From NCBI RefSeq assembly GCF_027497195.1, contig NZ_CP114905.1, forward strand, positions 1,364,001-1,428,000: a stretch of DNA of 64,000 nucleotides, given 5' to 3'. This DNA comes from Streptomyces sp. WMMC500 (GTDB lineage Bacteria > Actinomycetota > Actinomycetes > Streptomycetales > Streptomycetaceae). Position numbers and translations under genes: made by a program. Of the stretch, positions 19,001 to 34,000 are shown in pieces (positions within the stretch are counted from its first letter, which is position 1; each line of letters starts with the position of its first letter). The notes under the pieces are model-generated. The model was given only the letters and a program-made list of their open reading frames with translations. It had not been told where the DNA came from and searched no databases.

Positions 19001-22000
19001 CGTAGGCGACGTGCGTGTGGAGTCCGTGGCCACGGACGACGACCGACGGCTTGTCCAGCACCATCAGTACGTAGCCCAATCCCGGCAGCGGTCTCGCGCT
19101 GATCGACATCCAAAGCCCGGCTGGATCCTGCGCCTCGGCGTGCACGAGGTGCGTTGTGCGCAGGTGGATGCGCCACCCGTTCAACGGCCCGTCCGTCATC
19201 GTGAACTCGCGGCTGACCAGCCTGCCCGTCAAGTCATACGTCGAGATACGGCCGCCGGCGTTGACGACGAGCGCGAACTCGCTGAGCCGGACGGTGCGCC
19301 CGCCGTCGACGACGGGACTCTGGGCCGACTGGCCGGTGAAGTGATACAGCGTGGGTGCTCCGTTGCCGGGGGGCACGGTGAGGATCGCGTTCTCGTACTG
19401 TCCGTACTCGTCCGTGAGCCGGATCACGTCGTGCGTGTGTTGTTCTGCCCTGTTCACCACCAGCGGGCTGCGGTCGGGCAAGTCCAGCACCAGGAAGGAG
19501 TCGTCCGCCAACCGGTATGCGTGAGCTCCGGCGAGGCGTTCTCCGTCCACCGTCGTGACGAAGGGCTGTGACCCGTCGAACCGCAGGTGGTGGCCGGCGA
19601 GCGGGCCACCGGAGGGGGCGGGCTCCGAGGCCAGGGTCTCGCCGCTCCTGTCGTAGACGGTGACCGTATCCTCCTCCCGCACGACGAACCGCCTGTGCTC
19701 CAAAGTCGCCGTCACCTGGTCCGTCACAAGCTCGCCGTCGCGCCTCAGCACTCCTGCCGAGGCGGCCCCCTGCTGGCTCTGGGGCACGTAGAGGATTCTG
19801 TCGGTCTCACGCCCGTCGGCCCGTATCAGGACGACGAACACGTCTGTGTCTTCGAACCCGCGGCCGAGCAAGATCGGATCGGCATCGGGTGGCTCTACGA
19901 GGTAGCCGCGGTGCCCCAGGTCTGTCATCCGTGCCTCATGAACGCGCCCGTCAGGGTGTTCAAGGCGAGCCGGCCCGTCTCCACGCGGCTCGTAGAGCCA
20001 GACCGAGGCCGGGTCGCCCCCATCCGACAACAGCCGTGCGGTGCCCACCTGATACCCACGCTCGTCGTAGGCCGTGGCGTGGCGATCGACTAGGTGGTCC
20101 GCGTGCCAGGGGCGGACTCGGTGGGTGCCGTCGGGGGCGACCCACACGTCCGCCCGACGGATTGACACACCGGTCGGCGAGATCTCCACCACATGCCCGG
20201 TGCCTTCACCGACCGGGGCACCGACGGCCAGGGTGACGGTGCCGTCAGCGCTCTCGACCTCCCGCAGACCAGGCCCGGTCCGCAGCCTGCCGGCCGCGTC
20301 GACAAGCCCGGCACGCCCCCCGGCGTAGATCACGAAGAGATCCGCGTCCAGCTCGACCACCGACGCATCCGCCAGGGGCCTGCCACCCGTGTCCACCGGC
20401 ACCGGCCGGCCACCACCACCTCCCCGGATCACCACCGACTCCGAGAAGTAGTGCAGATCGGCCAGCAACCGGCCATCCAAGCCGTGGAACACCACCTGAC
20501 CGTTCCCCACAGCGATCCACCCCGCCTGCCGGTAGACCCTCACCTCCTCCGCCAGCAACTCACCATGGCTCGCAGCAACCCGCGGATCGTCCTGCCGCGA
20601 CACCGGCGCCACCGCCAGCCGCCCCTCAGACCCCAGCCACGCCTCCTCACCCACCCGGTACAGACCCGCCGCCTGCCCACCACCCACCGGCAACACGACC
20701 ACCCGGTCCGTCACCGCCCCACCCTCATCCCACAACCGGATGACGTGATCGCCGCTCGACACGTCGCGCCAGTGCATCATGGTCTGCCCGTCAGCGGCCC
20801 AGTAATTGTCGACGGCGTTGCCGTCGACGGACGTCAGATGGAGGAACTCACCCTCGCGCACCACCTGTTCCGGCAGCACCTCACCGTCCTCACGGAACGC
20901 CACCGCACGCCCCTCCGCACCCCGCGGCACCGCCACCGACACACCCGTATCGACCGCGTCGTGACGGGGGCCGAACGACAGCCCAACCACGGAGTGGGTA
21001 CGCATCCCCGACCCGTCCAGCACGATACGGTGACGGGCCGACTCCACCAGGAACATCCCGTCACCCAGATCCCTGACGACGACATTCGGGAATCGCTGCC
21101 CGTTGCCGTCCACCAGCCGGTGGTCCCCGTCCCGAGCTACGATCAGACGATTCCCGTCGAACGGGCCGCCGCCCCGGACGCGGGAGGCATCGTGCAGCCA
21201 GGCGCCGTCCAACTCGTGGACCGCCGCGGTGTGGGGCGTCTCGGCCCGGCGGATCTGGAAGGTGTCCCCGACGCGCTCGACTTCCGCTCCCGGGCGAACC
21301 TCGCCGCTGCCGTCCCGCAGTGTGGGGACGCCGGCGCCGGTTGGCTCGAAGATGAAGTCCCACGTGTCCGGCTCCGGCGCGCCCGCACGCGGCTCCGCGT
21401 CGACGACCCGATGGGTGAACTGTCCGGTGTCATCGACCGCGATGTGCCTGCCGTACAGCGAGACCCGGAAGCCGGCCTCGTCCACCAGCGGTGTGACAGC
21501 GTGCGGCGCGGTGTCGGTGCGACCGCCGGGTCCCGTGCGTACCAGGCTGGGAGCGGCCGTCGGGCGGCTCTCGTCGAAGCGAAGATGCATTCCGGCGAAA
21601 CCCTCGGCCGTGAGCAGGACCCAGCGCTCGTTGCCCGCGTCGTGCTCGGCGGTGCGGCCACCGGCGGCAGACTCCGCCGCGCCACCCTCACCATCGGGGT
21701 CGAAGTGCCAGTCGATCCGGTCGGCCATGAACACCACGGGGTTGTACGCGCCGTCCCCGGCATCATCCGGCGCGGCCCTGACCACCGCACCCTCGCCCGC
21801 ACCCACCACGAACCGATGCCCACCCGCCTCAAGAAGGAACTCCCCCCCACCCCCACGCCGCGACACCGCAACCCCCTCCACCACCCCCCCGTTCCCGTCG
21901 ACCAGATACGCCCCACGCCCACCCTCACCAGCCACCACATACCAGCCATGCAACGCCTCACCCACCACCACAGAGCCATCCGCCCCGTGCACCGCCGCAC

Positions 22001-25000
22001 TCTCACCCTCCACCACCGGCGACGCCACAAACCGATGCCCGCCAATGCCCCGCACCTCATGCGTAAGCCGGCCCTCACCATCGACCACCACCGGATCCCG
22101 GCCCGGAACACTCACCAGATACCGATCATCAAACTGCGCCAACCGCACCGCCGCACCACCGGGCACCGGCTCCCCATCCACCGCCCGCACCACCAGCGGC
22201 AGATCATCCACATCCTCCGGAATCACCAGCCGTACATCACCCCACCCCTCATCCAGCCGACCACCCGACAACACCCACGACTCCCCCACCAACAACCCGT
22301 CGCCCGCATAGAAACGCACACCCCCGCCCACACCCTCCAACCGCAACCACGCATCCGCCAACCACACCCCATCCCCCGGCCCACCCACCCCAGAACCCAC
22401 CAGCCGGGCGAAGACCCGCCTCCCATCCGCCATCGTGGTCAGCTCGTGCGTAACGGTCGGCGAAACACCGGCGAAGTCCACCACCCCACCACCCCGGCCA
22501 CCCACCGCCATCACCAACCTGCCCTCCGATACGTTGTCCGCCAGCGGAATCACTGGCGCCTCGGAGGTACTGCCGTCCGCACCGACCACCACCGACGGGT
22601 ACGCGTCGTTCTCCGCGAACACCAGCCGGTTGCCGCCGCCGATCAGGCCGTCCAGCCCTCCGCCGTCAAGGACACGGCCGGCGATGACGCCCTCGCCCAG
22701 CCCGGCGGCGAGGGAGTACACATGGGTGGCGAAAATCTGCTCCACGGCGAGCAGGCCGCCGCCGCTTGTGGCCCGTCCCGGCACCCGCTCCCCGGTCCAC
22801 CCGAAAAGCTCTCCGTACCCGCTGCCCGACTCCCCCGGGATCAGGACGAGCACGCTCTCGCCATCGCCTTCGGCCAGCTCGTAGACGACGTGCGTGTGGG
22901 CCCCGTCGGGACGGACGACGACCGACGGCTGGTTCTGCACCCTCACCACGTAGCCCACGCCCGGCAGCGGTCTCGCGCTCGCCGCTGTCCAATAGCCTTG
23001 CCCGTCCGCGCCCTCGGCTCGCTGGAATACCCGGGCCGGCCGGTCCCCGTCCGTGGGAACGTAGATGCGCCGTCCGTCCAACGGCCCGCCCTGCACGGGG
23101 AACTCGCGGCTGACCAGCCTGCCCGTCAAGTCATATGCGGCGGATATGGCGACTTGGCCGTGCACGCGTTGAGCAAGCTGGATCCCCTGCCGTCCGACTC
23201 TGACCTGGGCGTCGTCGGGGGCGGATCCCCACGGCCGGCCCGATGTCTGGTACAGCCTGGCCTCACCGTTGTCGAGGGGCACAACAAGGATCGCGTTCTC
23301 GTACTGTCCGTACTCGTCCGTGAGCAGGATCACGTCGTGCGTGTGTTGTTCTGCCCTGTTCACTACCAGCGGGCTGCGGTCGGGCAAGTCCAGCACCAGG
23401 AAGGAGTCGTCCGCCAACTGGAGTGCCTCAGCTCCGGCGAGGCGCTGTCCGTCCGCCGTCGTGACAAAGGGCTCCGACCCGTCGAACCGCAGGTGGTGGC
23501 CGGCGAGCGGGCCACCGGCGGGGGCGGGCTCCGAGGTCAGGGCATCGCCGTTCGCGTCGTAGACGGTGACCGTATCCTCCCCCCGCACAACAAACCGCCT
23601 GTGGCCCAAGGTCACCGTCACCTGGTCGGTCACCAGCTCACCGCTGCGGCTGAACACCGCCGTGGGGACAGGGGCTTCCAGGTCGTTCAGCGGGGTGAGG
23701 ATGAACCTGTCGGTCTCGCGCCCCTCGGCCCGGAGGGGAACGGCCAGGACGAGTTCCAGTTCGTGCGCGGGGCTCATCAAGAACGCAGGTTTGTTCCGTG
23801 TCTCCCAAATGAGCCAGCCATGGTGCCCCAGCCCTGTCACCGGCGCGTCATGAACCTCCCCGTCGAGGTACTCCAGGTGAGGCGGCCCGTCTCCACGCGG
23901 CTCGTAGAGCCAGAGCGAATCGAGTTCGTCAGCGGTCAGGTGCACCAGGCGTGTGCTGCCCACCTGACGTCCGCGCTCGTCGTAGGCCGTGGCCTCCGGC
24001 CCGATGCGGCCGTCCTGCCGGGGTTGCACCCGGGTGGTGCCGTCGGGGGCGACCCACACGTCCGCCTGACGAATGGACACACCGGTCGGCGAGATCTCCA
24101 CCACATGCCCGACGTCCTCGATCCTCGCAGCGCCGACGGCCAGGGTGACGGTGCCGTCAGCGATCTCGACCTTCTGCAGACCAGGCCCGGTCCGCAGCCT
24201 GCCGGCCGCGTCGACAAGCCCGGCACGCCCCCCGGCGTAGATCACGAAGAGATCCGCGTCCAGCTCGACCACCGACGCATCCGCCAGGGGCCTGCCACCC
24301 GTGTCCACCGGCACCGGCCGGCCACCACCACCTCCCCGGATCACCACCGACTCCGAGAAGTAGTGCAGATCGGCCAGCAACCGGCCATCCAAGCCGTGGA
24401 ACATCACCTGACCGTTCCCCACAGCGATCCACCCCGCCTGCTGGTAGACCCTCACCTCCTCCGCCAGCAACTCACCATGGCTCGCAGCAACCCGCGGATC
24501 GTCCTGCCGCGACACCGGCGCCACCGCCAGCCGCCCCTCAGACCCCAGCCACGCCTCCTCACCCACCCGGTACAGCCCAGCCGACTGCCCACCACCCACC
24601 GGCAACACGACCACCCGGTCCGTCACCGCCCCACCCTCATCCCACAACCGGATGACGTGATCGCCGCTCGACACGTCGCGCCAGTGCATCATGGTCTGCC
24701 CGTCAGCGGCCCAGTAATTGTCGACGGCGTTGCCGTCGACGGACGTCAGATGGAGGAACTCACCCTCGCGCACCACCTGTTCCGGCAGCACCTCACCGTC
24801 CTCACGGAACGCCACCGCACGCCCCTCCGCACCCCGCGGCACCGCCACCGACACACCCGTATCGACCGCGTCGTAACGCGGACCCCACCACAACCTCACC
24901 ACGGAGTGGGTACGCATCCCCGACCCGTCCAGCACGATACGGTGACGGGCCGACTCCACCAGGAACATCCCGTCACCCAGATCCCTGACGACGACATTCG

Positions 25001-28000
25001 GCAAACGCTGCCCGTTGCCGTCCACCAGCCGGTGGTCCCCGTCCCGAGCTACGATCAGACGATTCCCGTCGAATCGGCTGCCGCCCCGGATCGTGTGCTC
25101 GTTGGTGGCGTTGTCTTCGGCGGTGCGGCCACCGGCGGCAGACTCCGCCGCGCCACCCTCACCATCGGGGTCGAAGTGCCAGTCGATCCGGTCGGCCATG
25201 AACACCACGGGGTTGTACGCGCCGTCCCCGGCATCATCCGGCGCGGCCCTGACCACCGCACCCTCGCCCGCACCCACCACGAACCGATGCCCACCCGCCT
25301 CAAGAAGGAACTCCCCCCCACCCCCACGCCGCGACATCGCAACCCCCTCCACCACCCCCCCGTTCCCGTCGACCAGATACGGCCCACGCCCACCCTCACC
25401 AGCCGTCACATACCAGCCATGCAACGCCTCACCCACCACCACAGAGCCATCCGCCCCGTGCACCGCCGCACTCTCACCCTCCACCACCGGCGACGCCACA
25501 AACCGATGCCCGCCGATCCCCCGCGCCTCATGCGTAAGCCGGCCCTCACCATCGACCACCACCGGATCCCGGCCCGGAACACTCACCAGATACCGGTCAT
25601 CAGCCTGCAACAACCGCACCGCCGCACCACCGGGCACCGGCTCCCCATCCACCGCCCGCACCACCAGCGGCAGATCATCCACATCCTCCGGAATCACCAG
25701 CCGTACATCACCCCACCCCTCATCCAGCCGACCACCCGACAACACCCACGACTCCCCCACCAACAACCCGTCGCCCGCATAGAAACGCACACCCCCGCCC
25801 GCACCCTCCAACCGCAACCACGCATCCGCCAACCACACCCCATCCCCCGGCCCATCCGCCCCAGAACCCACCGGAAAGGCAGCCCAGCGCAGCCCATCGC
25901 CGTCCCCTTCCGGCAACACACTCACGCGATGCGTAACCGTCGGCAAAGCACCAGCGAAGTCCACCACCCCGCGCCGGCCATCCACCTCCACCACAAACCT
26001 GCTCTCGAACGGCTCATCCCCCAGCGCAACCACGATCGAGCGGGGCGGGACCCCGTCCAGACCTGCCACCAGCGGCCGACCGGTCGTGCCGTCGGGAAGC
26101 AGGGGAGTCACCAGACGGCGCGTGTTGCCGAGCAGGGTGTCGAGCCCGGTCGCGTTCAGGAAGCGCGCGTCCGCACGGAAGTCGCCGTTCAAGCCGTGGA
26201 ACCTGACGCTGTTCACGCGTTCCACTACGAACCCGCCCGAGGTGGCGGCTATCCGGCCGGGAATCTGCTGGAGCGTCCCGTCGGTGTTCTCCTGGAACAC
26301 ACCCCCGCCAAGAGTGCCCCGGTCCGGCACGGGCGCTGCGAGCACGAGGGACTCACCCGCAGGTCCCGTAGCGCGGACGGCGATGTGGTTGTGGAGTCCG
26401 GTCGGGCCGATGACGGTCATGCCGTGGGAGGGCACCTCCACCAGGTCGCCCAGGCCGCCCAGGGGCCGCGCAGTGGCGCCGACCGTGGTTGCGTCCCCGT
26501 CCGGCAGAAGCACACCGCGCTGCGGGGTGTCGCCGTCGCCGGACGTCGCCACACGCCAGCCGGCCAGCGGGCCGTCGACGATAGTCAGCTCACGGCTGAG
26601 CCAGCCGCCGGCGAAGTCGTGCAGGGCCTCCGACTCCCCGTCCTGGACTCGGAATGCGGTCCCGTGCAGCACAGGTGTGTCCGCAAGACGAGTCGCTTCA
26701 CCGGTATCGAGGTCCAACCGGTACAGCTCAAGATCACCGGAGCCCATCGGTACGACGATGACCCGGTCTCTGTACTCGCCGTTCGCCCCCCGCAGCCGTA
26801 CCGCGTCATGAGTCGGGGTCCCGTTATGGTTCACCACCCCGGGGCGGTGGTCGGGCACACCGACCAGGAGGTAGGTGTTCTCCCGCAGTCGGATCGCGTG
26901 CGCACCGGCCACTCGTTCCACGGCACCCGAATCCAGCACCCGCCCGACGAAGGGCTGCGTGCCGGCGTCGACGAGGTGGTAGTCGCCGAGCGGGCCGCCG
27001 GGGCGGGCGGTTTCCGACGCTCGCCGGATGCCGTAGCTGTCGTAGATCGTGACCGTGTTCGCCTCCAGGACCAGGATCCGCCTGCGGCCCATGGTGTACA
27101 GCACCTGGTCCGTCACCAGCCTGCCGTCGTCTTCGAAAACCGCCGCCGGGCGCGCGTCCATGCCCGGCCTCGGGTCGGCCAGGATCCTGCCGGTCCGTTG
27201 GCCCCGCGAGTCGGTGAGCTGCAGGACACGGTGGGTCCAGAGGTCCAGCGTGGGGTTGAGGATCGTCTGTGGCATCACACCCAGTTCGACGAGGACTCCG
27301 TAGTCTCCCTCCAGATCCGTCGTGGACGCGGCGCGGAGGGGTTGTCCCGTACCGTCCTCCAGCCGTGGCGGGTCGCCCTGTGTGGACACGCGGCGCCAGA
27401 CGGTCGGGCCGAAGCCGTCCTGCAGGCGGTGGGACCTGGCCACGAGGTAGCCTTCCCAGTCGTGGACGGCGGCGTGCGTCGGGAGTTCCCGTTCCCTCCC
27501 CGGCTGCACGACCCGGATCGTGCCTCCGGCCTCGAAGTAGACTTCTTCAGGCAACACAAAGTCCCGGTCCGCCCGCGCCGCGGCCACGTCCATGTGGAGC
27601 CCGTGTCGTTCGTCCCACACCAGACGGACGGCGACGGTCGTGCCCGGCGTGCCGTCCTCGCCCCGCAGTCGGACAGCATCGGCCGAGTACTTCCCGCTGT
27701 CCCGGATCAGCCCCGCGGCATGGCCCGTCGGTTCCACCAGGGTTCCGTGATGCCCCATGCCGGTCCAGGTCACGTCGCCAAGGACGTTCCCGTTCATGTC
27801 CATGAGTTCGAAGGTGCCGTCGTCCATGCGGCCGATCAGCAGCGAGTCGTCATCGACCGGCCCGTCACCGAAGTGGCGGAAGCCGGGCAGCGCACTTCCC
27901 TCCAGGGTATAGAACTCGGCCTCGGCACCATGCCCGACCGCCAGCCATCCTGACTCCTCGTTGACCGTCACCGGCGCGCTGAGCCGCTGCCCCCGGCCGT

Positions 28001-31000
28001 CCAGGAGGGCGGCGGGAGCGTGCTGGCCCAGCGATACGTACCGCTCGCGGCCGGTGTCCGTCTGGAGCCGGATAGTCGCCATGTTGGCGATCGCCGAAGA
28101 CGTCTCGGCAAGCGGTGGTAGGGAGGGGCGCGCGGCGAGCCGTTCGCTCAACTGCCGCAGGATCACGGACCTGTCCACCAGATCCAGCCGCCACACCTCC
28201 ACCTCATCGACAGAACCCAAACCCGCAGGAGCGCTGTCCCCGTCATCGATGAACCGGCCCGTGTCCGCCTCGAACCGCGCACGCCACCCGTCCGGCCCGT
28301 ACACCGCAAACCACCGCTCACCCCCCGGCTCCCCCTCCAACCGCACCACACGGTCATACAACCGCGAACCATCCCCAGCCCGCACCAACGGATACGGCAC
28401 ACCATCCCCACCAACCAGCACCTCCACATCCACATGACCCACACGCCCCGTCAACGACAACACCCGATGCGTCAACTCAGGCCGCCCCACCACCCCCGCC
28501 CCCTCACCACCCACACCACCGGAACCCACCGACACCGAACCCGCCGACACCGAACCCGCCGACGCATCCCGGCCAACCCCGCGCACCATCAGGACCGTCG
28601 GATCATCGGAGAGGCCCGGCTCTCCGGGGCTGCGCTGGGCCGTCTCCAGTTCGGATTGGAAGAGCTCCCGGTACCCCGCGTCGTGGTGATTCCTCAACCA
28701 CGGCACGGCCAACGCCCGCTCCTGAGCGGAGAACATCAAAAATTCCTCCACGCTGATGCGGTCGTCTCCGGCCATGCCGGGCGCCTCAGAGCGGAGTTCG
28801 CCGGACCCGGTGTCGTAAGTGATACGGCGGCCGGCGAGCTCTCCGTCGGCCTCAAACGTCGTTACCGTGTCACCTGTGGTCCGCCGCACGACCACACCGC
28901 CCACCGGTGACCCGTCCATCCGCCTCAGCAGCGGGTACAGCCCGCGGTCCGGCCGGAACGACGCCAGCACCTCCTCCCAGCCTCCCGGGCCTCGCAGAAC
29001 CAGGACGCTGTGGCTGATCACGCCGTTGCCGTTGAGCACGACGGCCCGTCCGTCGTCCTGTCTGATCAGGTAATCCCCGTTGTAGTCCAGCCGGGAGACC
29101 CCGAAGCCCAGCACGGGGTCGCCGGCCTGGTTCACCAGACGCGGCCCACCGCCCCCGGCCGGATCCGATACCCGGAACCCGACCAGCCGCTCGCCGGCCA
29201 CCAGTTCCCCCCAGCCCCTGGCGGTCACCGACCCGGCCGTAGAACTCTGGGGGAGGGAGTAGTGGAAGGTGATGGCGTCACGTCTCACCGACAGCCGACC
29301 GCCCACCGCCCTCACCTCGGCGGACAACCGCACCAGTTCACCGCCCCGGCCCTCCAGGAACAGACTTCCCGCGCCCATGCCCTCGCCCGGCCAAGCCGCC
29401 AGCAGCCTGTCCTCGCCGTCCGGCTCGCGAAGAGAAACGACGTTGGGGGCATACTCACCCGCCCGGTTCACCACACCGGGCTGCCGGCCAGGCACGCGGA
29501 GAAGGAACTCGTCCCCCCCCACCTTCCGCACCAGCGCACCGTTCACCCGCCCCCCGTCTGCGGCTACCAGCCACGGCATGCCCACCTCCGGGATCACCAG
29601 ACGATTCCGGGAACCGATCACAGGCTCAAGCAGTCCTGCACCTCCCTCGTGGACATCGGCGCGCGATAGGTGGGATCCGTTGAAGTGGAAGAAGTCGGCG
29701 CCGTCCCCCTCCCACTCCACCAGGATCCGGTCGCCGCGGCGTATTGCCCGGCCGGGTACCTGCGCGGAGACGGTGTGGTCGAACAGCAGCCCGGCTTCCG
29801 CGCCGCTTGGTGGCAGGGCAGCGACTACGGATCCGTGTTCCGAGCCGGTGAAGACGAGCAGGTCGTGCGTAAGCTCTCCCAGCCTGTTCACCGCCACGTT
29901 GCCGTCGGAGCCGAGCACTATCACCATGCCCTGCCATTCTGAAACGAACGAGTCTTCCGGCGCCGGCCCGTTCCAGTCCATCAGCCTGGGTGGGCCGTGG
30001 TCGGGAATTATCAGGAATTCTCCGAAATGGAGCACTTCGGTGATGTCATCGGTCTCGACGACGAGGGCCCCGGAGACGAAGCGGCCGGTGCGATCGTGGA
30101 GAGTGGCGACTCCATCCCGCTCCACCAGGATCCGTTCCCCATCGAACGCGGCCCTGCCGGCGGCGGGGTGCGCGGTGCCGTGCTGGAGCAGATGAGCGGC
30201 GTCCTCGTTCTGCGGCACGCTGACGTCGACGACATCGTCCTCGCCCAGACGGACCGGGACGATGGCGTGCGCCCAGCGGCCACGGTCATCCACGATCGCA
30301 CGCCCCACGCCGGGCACGTCGACGACGATCTGCTCCTCGCGCCACTGCGTCGTTCCCGTTGCATCGGTCCAATCCTCGCGCCACCATGTCGCGGTCGCGC
30401 CAGGCACCGGCTCCCCGGTGGCCGGGTCCAGCACCAGCAGCCGCTGGAGGTCGTCAGCGGCGGGAAAGATCCTGAGGGCGTACGAGGCCGCAGCGTCGTC
30501 GAATCGACCGCCCCGCAGGGTGTAGACCGTTGCTCGTACGAAGTTCGTGACGTCGCCGTCGGGTTGGGGGAAGAAGAAGGTTGCCCGGTTGCCCGCCGCG
30601 TCGTCCAGCCGCAGCTCGGCACCGAGTGGCCAGATGTTGTCGTTCGGCCTGACCCCAGCCTGCGGCAGGCCCGCCGTCTGCGCCATCCGCATCGGCATCG
30701 CGTACAGCCTGCCGTTCCACGGATATCTCTCGGTGGCGTCCAGCTCCACTACCCGGTGCGTGACCGTTCCGCTGCCGTCCACCACCAGGCTCCGGCCGTC
30801 CCTCTCGACCACCCAGATGCGCCGGCCGTCGCCTATCGGAAACACCGTGTAGTCCAGCTCAGTGAGGCTGTTGCCCTCCAGCCGCCAGATCTGGTGGCGG
30901 AGGTTCGGCGCCATCACGAGGCGGTTGTCCTGCCCGACCAGGTCGTCCAGCGAAGCATGCCGCACGACCCGGTACTGGTCGTAGTAGTGTCTGTTGAAGA

Positions 31001-34000
31001 GTCCGTACTCATCCCCGCGTCTCACCAGGAAGACGCCCTCCTCGCCGAACGGCACCGCCGAAGCAACCCAACGCCCATCCTCGAAGTCGAGCACTCGGCC
31101 GGCGCCCACGCCGTCCAGCGGCATGACCGCGATCTCGCCAGGAGTCAGTGCGAAAGCCAGGGCTGTGAGACGTCCGGCATTGTCGATCACTACGCCCCGC
31201 TCGCCGATCACGACGAGCACCCCGTCGGAGTTCCGGTCGACCTGCCTGTCGAACGTGTCACCGTGCCGGGCCAGCACGCGAGCATCGAAGGCCGGGTCAC
31301 CCTGCGGATCCCGCACCTGGGTCTGCCGCTCAAGGGCACTCTCCGGGATGAACACCCTGTAGCCGTCCAGCGAACTGCCGCCTATGTCCTGCCACCGGCC
31401 GAGCGGCTGGCCGGCCACGTCCCATTCGCGGAGTCCGTGGGGGGGCGACCAGACCGCGATCGTCTCCGGCCCCAGACGGCTCGGCACCAACTCCGCTCCC
31501 GGAGGGCCGCCGTACAGGCGCAACCGGCCGTCCCACATGACAAGGACACCGCTCGTCGCGCCCTCCGAATCCGTCAGCCGCACCATGTCCTCGACCGGCA
31601 CCCCCTCCCCGTCCGTCACGACCCACGGACGGTTCGGCGGGATCACCAGGACAGTGCCTTCGGGCATCGGCGTCACGACGGCATCCATCGGCTGCCCGTC
31701 TCCGCCCGCCAGGAACGGCGCGCCGTCCTCGGGGAAGACGAGGTGCTCGTTGTCCGCGAACGGCGAGCCGGACGGCGTCGCCTCCGTCCCCAACCAGCCA
31801 CCGCGGTTGTCGAAGATCTGGTCCGTGCCCCCGTGCCGCAGCACGAGGCGCGCCCCGCCCAGCCTGACGAGCACCTCGAACGGCAGTGGCGCGCCACCCC
31901 CGAACGAGAACACCGCCGGAGCCCCGTCACCGTCGACCGGCCGGAGCAGGAACGCTCGGGCGAGGCTGTCCGGCCCAGATCTGAGCTGGACGACGGTGTC
32001 GGCGACCCGGCCCGACTCGCTCATCGCCATCAGGTGCCGACCGGGCGCCACCAGCGCATATCCCCGCCCCTCTAGGGGCCTCACACTCGGGTACTGGAGG
32101 TGCTGCCCGGCGGGGTGTTCCAGTGTGGGGCCCTCTGTTCCGCGGTAGAGCCACCACCCGCCCATCAGATCGCTCGCGTCCTCGGGCACGCGGGCAGCCG
32201 TCGCACCCAGCGGCGCACCATCCCGCCCGTACACCTCCAGGAAGCCGTCATCCCGCGCTCCCCCCGCACGGACGGTGTCACCGACAGCCCACGCCGCCTC
32301 CCCCGTCGGCCGCAGCTCCGAACCCTCCCACAACTCCCCCCGTCCCCCACCAAACGGCACCACCGCAACCCGCTCCGACCTCTCCTGCAACCACACCACA
32401 CGGTCGGTACGAAGCCCCTCACCATCCACCACCGCGACCATGTCCCCCCGCACCCGCACCAGGAACACGCCACCGCCCAGCCCGTCTACCGACACACCCT
32501 CCGGCACCCGCCCATCCATCCCCAGCACCTCGGGATCACGCCCACCACCCAGCCGACGCACCACCAACGAGCCGGCATCCACCGGCCCCTCCCCCAGCAG
32601 ACGCAACTCAGACCGCAACACCCCGTCCAGACCGCGGAACTCGACATCCGCACCCTCCGCCAGCGTGATCCACCCGGCCTCCCGGTACACCCCCACCGGA
32701 GTGGTCACCTGCCGGCCGTCGCTCTCCGGGAACAGCAGCCCCGCGTCGTCCCCGGTCCGCGGCAGCACGACGAACGACCCGACGGGCTCCCCCGCCTCGT
32801 CGAGCACCCGGACCGCATCCTCGGCGTACCTTCCCGCCGGATCGAGCACAACCCTCGACTCGTCGGGCCGCCGCACGAGGTACAGGTTCTCGGCCTCCAC
32901 CTTCCAGGCGGTGAAATCGTCGGCCACCCAACCGCCCGGCCCCAGCACCAAAGGCGAGCCCGTATTGCCGAAGATCACGGAATGCCGACCCAGCGGCCCG
33001 CCCGCATCGGCGCCCTGCACCTCCACCGGCACACCACGCCGATACGTCCAGACCATGCCGCCAACCTGCAACGGCCCCGTCACCTTTGTGCCGTCGAGCC
33101 TGATCGCCATGGACTGGCCGCCGGGAATGACCTGGATGGCATAGAAGGCATCGGACTCGCTGCCTGTCCTGGCGCCGATCGCGTATGCCACATGGCTTGT
33201 CTCGACAAACCAGTTCATTATCCGCGCAGGCCGACCGGGCACCTCCACGAGGAGATTCCCAGTGGCCCGCATGGGCGTCACATTCACCTCTTCCACGCGC
33301 TGTCCATCGGCGCCGATCACGTGCGCATCGCGGCCTGACATGGGCACGTAGAGGAAGGTGTCGAAGCCAGGGCCGTCATCCATGAGGTACCCGCGCCCCA
33401 GCAGACTGCCGTCCTCGTGGTAGATCCTGTACTGGACGGTACTCCTGACGTGGATGGTGTCTCCGACGATCCTGGCGTGCGTACTGGTGCCGGCATCGCC
33501 TCGGACGTCTGGGGCGTTGAACACGTAGCGAGCCTCGCCCTGCCCGTGCGCCGGCACGACGACGATCTCACCGGTGGGTGTCCGGTTCTCGTGTAGCAAC
33601 GTCACTTCCCGCTGTGCCCCCGCCGCCGGGGAGTCTGCGGTCGGGGAGGTGGCGCGCTCCATGAAGGCGACGGGATCGCCGGACCCGCCAAGGGCAACCG
33701 GCGGAAGGCCGGGGCGCGCGGCGAGCCGTTCGCTCAACTGCCGCAGGATCACGGACCTGTCCACCAGATCCAGCCGCCACACCTCCACCTCATCGACAGA
33801 ACCCAAACCCGCAGGAGCGCTGTCCCCGTCATCGATGAACCGGCCCGTGTCCGCCTCGAACCGCGCACGCCACCCGTCCGGCCCGTACACCGCAAACCAC
33901 CGCTCACCCCCCGGCTCCCCCTCCAACCGCACCACACGGTCATACAACCGCGAACCATCCCCAGCCCGCACCAACGGATACGGCACACCATCCCCACCAA

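Noticed and set aside
17830..25854. Near-identical blocks as insertion sequences or other mobile elements
   Set aside because: No transposase, terminal inverted repeats or target duplications; the blocks are in frame and part of the same coding sequence.
20193..27953. Plus-strand open frame of 2,586 codons opposite the giant gene
   Set aside because: It lies wholly antisense to the repeat region, is His/Pro/Thr-rich low-complexity sequence, lacks a domain or ribosome site, and arises from the G/T-rich coding strand of the near-identical blocks.
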